Below, piece after piece: positions 61,432-64,000 of a stretch of 64,000 nucleotides of DNA. A program made the position numbers and the translations under genes. Each line of letters starts with the position of its first letter. The stretch's first letter is position 1. Source of the DNA: Geobacter sp. (GTDB lineage: Bacteria > Desulfobacterota > Desulfuromonadia > Geobacterales > Pseudopelobacteraceae); the NCBI GenBank assembly GCA_009684515.1, contig WKKS01000001.1, forward strand, positions 744,001-808,000, written 5' to 3'. Below the pieces are notes generated by a model, which ran no database searches, had not been told where the DNA came from, and saw only the letters and a list, made by a program, of their open reading frames with translations.

Positions 61432-62085
61432 TTATTTCGTCAGGGAGGATAAACCGTGCCTTACGGCAAATTTGGTCAGTTCGGCAACATTGAAAAGCTG
61501 GAGTTTTTGCATGATCGATTGACGTTGGTTTTCTACTGTTTTGTGGCTGATTCCAAGAAGATGGGCGATCTCCTTGGTGCTTTTTCCATCGGAGATCAAC
61601 TGCAGGACCTCGCGTTCTCGCGGGGTGAGATTATCGTAGACTAACGTCTGCTCTTCGGGAATACATTGCAGAAACTCCTTCACAAGCAGGTTTGAAACTT
61701 TTTGCGGCAGATAGGTTTCACCTTTGGCAACGCTGGCAATGGCCTGCGACAATTCGGCAAAAGCAGAATCCTTCAAAAGGTAACCGGCAGCGCCTGCCTT
61801 GAGGACTTCCACTACGAAGAAACGGTCACACTCCATTGAAAGCGCCAGGATTTTGGTGGCCGGATATTTTTTTATTATCTGACGGGTCGCATCAATTCCG
61901 TTCATGTCAGGCATATTCAGATCCATCAGCACAAGATCCGGCCGCAGTTCTTCTACCAGCCGAATCGCCTCAATACCACTCCCGGCTTCACCCACCACCG
62001 TTGCCGACTGGTGTTGTTCGATCAGCAGTTTCAGCCCTTCACGAAAAAGCTGATGGTCGTCTACCAGCAAGAGCGTAGTTTTCAT
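61432..62085 (-). CDS. NarL/LuxR-type response regulator
   Basis: This 217-aa protein has a receiver domain with Asp55 (LVLMDLNMPDMNGID) and a C-terminal LuxR-type HTH (LTPREREVLQLISDGKSTKEIAHLLGISHKTVENQ). The kinase gene upstream overlaps it by 4 bases, so the pair is one transcript. Target genes are unknown. Confidence 0.95.
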   Translation of the reverse strand: MKTTLLLVDDHQLFREGLKLLIEQHQSATVVGEAGSGIEAIRLVEELRPDLVLMDLNMPDMNGIDATRQIIKKYPATKILALSMECDRFFVVEVLKAGAAGYLLKDSAFAELSQAIASVAKGETYLPQKVSNLLVKEFLQCIPEEQTLVYDNLTPREREVLQLISDGKSTKEIAHLLGISHKTVENQRQSIMQKLQLFNVAELTKFAVRHGLSSLTK

Positions 62086-63386
62086 GCCACCTCCTGATTA
62101 CTCGCCAGTTCAAGCGGGACAGTCAATCTTGACGTTGTCCCCTTTCCGACCACTGACTTGATTTCAAACGAACCACCCGACTTTTCAATTCGTTGCTGGA
62201 CATTGTAAAGACCGTAACCGCCGTTGAAGATATGTTTTTTAATAACGGCTGGATCTTCGAAACCTTTGCCATGGTCGGCAACAACCACCGTAAATACGCC
62301 TTCGCCACTATTGGCGGACAGCAACGCACTGTCGGTACCGGCATGCTTGACCACGTTCAGCAACAGCTCCCGCACCGCCTGATAGAGTGTGTACTTTATT
62401 TCGGCGCAGAGCGGCACGGGTTGCCTGTCGCCGGAAAAATCCACGCGGACACCGTAATCGCTGTTGATCGACGAACAGAGCCACTCCAGCGCAGTTTCTA
62501 TTCCGGACGTATCAAGAATCGGCGGCCGCATTTTGAAAGTCAGCGAGCGGATATCACTAATTGAAGTTTGGACCAGCACCGACGCTTCTTCAGCAATTTT
62601 TCGCAACGAATCTGCTTCGGTCATCTCCGCCAGTCCATCCAGTTTCAACTTTGCCAGTAGCAAAGACTGGCCAACCCGGTCGTGCAGTTCAGTTGCTATG
62701 CGCTCACGCTCCTTCTCTTCCGCCCAAACCAGCTCAAAGGAGACCTTTCTCATTTCCATGTTGGCCAGAGCCAAATCTGCAGTCCGCTCCTCCACACGCT
62801 CTTCCAATTCATCGCGCGATTTCTGGAGGTCGTCCTCGACCCTTTTAAGCTCACTGATGTCGCTTATGACAACCCTGTATGAGGCCGCTCCGTTGCCTTG
62901 CGCGGCAATTGCATCGATTTTCACCCAGAACGGATCTCCGTTATCGCCAAGCATGCGGATCTCGAAGCTCTGCGGTTCGTCCGTTTTCATAAGCCGCTTG
63001 CAGTTAAAGCAGAAAATGTCCTGATCATCAGGATTGATAAAAACCGATATTTTTTTATTCAGCAAACCGCCCAGCCCGGTCCCCAGCATGGATGCGGCAG
63101 TCAGATTGGCTTCCAGAATTATTTTCTGTTCGTTCAGCGTCAGGTAACCGACCGGAGCCCGGTCATACAGGTCGAAATAGCGAAGCTTGGAAATTTGCAG
63201 TTCATGCTGCGTACGTCGCAACTCCTCGTTCTGCGTTTCCAGTTCCGCCTGATGAACCCGGCATTCGCGGAGCAGATTAAGTGTCTGTTCGCCAGACAGT
63301 GACTCCAAAACAAATTCGCTGTTATTCGGCACCGTTCTCTGCTTTATCGGGCAGAGCAGACTATTTTGATTCTTTTTGTCAGCCAA
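62082..63386 (-). CDS. Cytoplasmic PAS-domain histidine kinase (NarL-partner type)
   Basis: This 434-aa kinase has no membrane helix. It has a PAS-like sensor (YFDLYDRAPVGYLTLNEQKII...VVISDISELKR; about residues 70-180), a coiled coil, and a HisKA_3/HATPase core with phospho-acceptor His235 in ERIATELHDRVGQSL. The ATPase G-box (ADHGKGF, GGYGLYNVQQRIE) is intact. A CFNC pair at about 126-129 in the PAS region could ligate a metal or cluster (inference). It is co-transcribed with the regulator. Confidence 0.92.
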   Translation of the reverse strand: MADKKNQNSLLCPIKQRTVPNNSEFVLESLSGEQTLNLLRECRVHQAELETQNEELRRTQHELQISKLRYFDLYDRAPVGYLTLNEQKIILEANLTAASMLGTGLGGLLNKKISVFINPDDQDIFCFNCKRLMKTDEPQSFEIRMLGDNGDPFWVKIDAIAAQGNGAASYRVVISDISELKRVEDDLQKSRDELEERVEERTADLALANMEMRKVSFELVWAEEKERERIATELHDRVGQSLLLAKLKLDGLAEMTEADSLRKIAEEASVLVQTSISDIRSLTFKMRPPILDTSGIETALEWLCSSINSDYGVRVDFSGDRQPVPLCAEIKYTLYQAVRELLLNVVKHAGTDSALLSANSGEGVFTVVVADHGKGFEDPAVIKKHIFNGGYGLYNVQQRIEKSGGSFEIKSVVGKGTTSRLTVPLELASNQEVA

Positions 63387-63652
63387 AGGTATCCCCTTTC
63401 AGCAGAACTCGCATTAAGTCAAACAGAGTCTCTAACAACTCCGCTATAGCTTGTTTTAATTATACTACCATAAGATACTTGCTTATCCAAATATGCGGGC
63501 GATTTAACAGATCATCTCAGACGGATTTGACAAGCGGCTAAAAACAAAGTACAAATTTCCGGACTCCAGACAAGGGATTTGCCCGGATACTCACCGCCAT
63601 ACCAGCCGAGACAGCTAAGTTGTAACTCAGATACCAAAACAGGGGTGCCACC

Positions 63653-64000
63653 ATGACAATCAAAACCGCCGCCATACAATTCAGTGTAAAACAGGGGGAT
63701 GTGGATGCCAACCTGGCCTACGTGCGTGAAGCACTGTTCCGCGCCGCCGGAGATGGGGCCAACCTGGCCGTGTTGCCGGAGATGTGGTCCAGCGGCTTTG
63801 ACTACCGCAACCTGAACGAACTGGCATTGCGGACCGAGGGGATTGTTGATGAGCTGTTGGAGTTGTCCCGGAAATTGAAGCTGGTAATTGTCGGCAGCAT
63901 GCCGGAACCGAATGGCGAAAAGGTTTTCAATACAATTTATCTGGTGGATAACGGGAAGCTGGCCGGGGTCTACCGCAAGATGCATCTTTTTTCGCTCTTG
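63653..64000 (+). CDS. Carbon-nitrogen hydrolase (nitrilase superfamily), N-terminal part
   Basis: The window ends within this gene; 116 residues are visible. They show MTIKTAAIQFSVKQGDVDAN, the catalytic Glu in LAVLPEMWSSGF, and the catalytic Lys in VYRKMHLFS. The Cys of the Glu-Lys-Cys triad lies beyond the window. The sequence looks like the omega-amidase/YafV-type branch, but that cannot be settled from a fragment. The start is ATG 63653, behind AGGGG. Confidence 0.9.
   Translation, partial: MTIKTAAIQFSVKQGDVDANLAYVREALFRAAGDGANLAVLPEMWSSGFDYRNLNELALRTEGIVDELLELSRKLKLVIVGSMPEPNGEKVFNTIYLVDNGKLAGVYRKMHLFSLL

Overview
The window reads as the chromosome of a Gram-negative, Desulfuromonadales/Geobacteraceae-like anaerobe (inference from gene content; no taxonomic search was possible). 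Supporting signs are a periplasmic three-heme c7-type cytochrome, a selenocysteine formate dehydrogenase, a Hyb-type membrane NiFe hydrogenase, bacteriohemerythrin, an AhbD-like radical SAM enzyme, sigma-54 two-component regulation, and outer-membrane genes such as mlaA.

Layout. 1-8.5 kb holds housekeeping genes: the start of ligA, an HD hydrolase, a Lon-like protease, bacteriohemerythrin, a 59-aa SAP/Rho-N-like protein, purC, a PpiD-like chaperone and an AhbD-like enzyme. 8.6-13.8 kb is a small genomic island in the 3' end of tRNA-Phe. Its tRNA tail is duplicated at the far side, and phased GTAC repeats lie inside both ends. It carries an RloC/PrrC-like anticodon nuclease, a 90-aa protein of unknown function and a winged-helix Fic protein that lacks the Fic histidine. 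An IS4-type element follows (13.9-15.2 kb), then a MocR regulator divergent from a flavin split-barrel gene, a DUF4403 protein, a REP-associated transposase between perfect inverted repeats, and mobA.

20.6-41.1 kb is the energy-metabolism core. A formate dehydrogenase operon (alpha subunit with in-frame UGA, FeS beta subunit, NrfD anchor) and a hydrogenase operon (hybO-A-B-C-D) both run leftward. Each is divergent from its own NtrC-type response regulator, followed by a matching Cache/HAMP histidine kinase, and each has a sigma-54 type promoter (perfect for hyb, near-perfect for fdh). The fdh module also has a three-heme cytochrome gene between regulator and kinase. The likely picture is electron input to the quinone pool from formate and H2 at the outer face of the inner membrane, with transcription set by periplasmic sensing. 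A rhodanese, an unknown 223-aa protein and a RelE/ParE-type toxin-antitoxin pair lie between the modules.

41.2-51.4 kb has tRNA-Leu, an orphan tRNA 3' fragment, an MlaA/hydrolase/lipoprotein group, an MFS transporter, an AI-2E-family protein, several very small stress-type proteins (Lmo0937-like, CsbD, a broken BON-type gene), a B12-binding radical SAM protein and small envelope proteins. 51.5-64 kb returns to housekeeping: comM, pgeF, dedA, a fused homocysteine methyltransferase/MTHFR, xerC, ftsK, a second SAP-like small protein with a STAS protein, a NarL-type two-component pair, and the start of a nitrilase-family gene.
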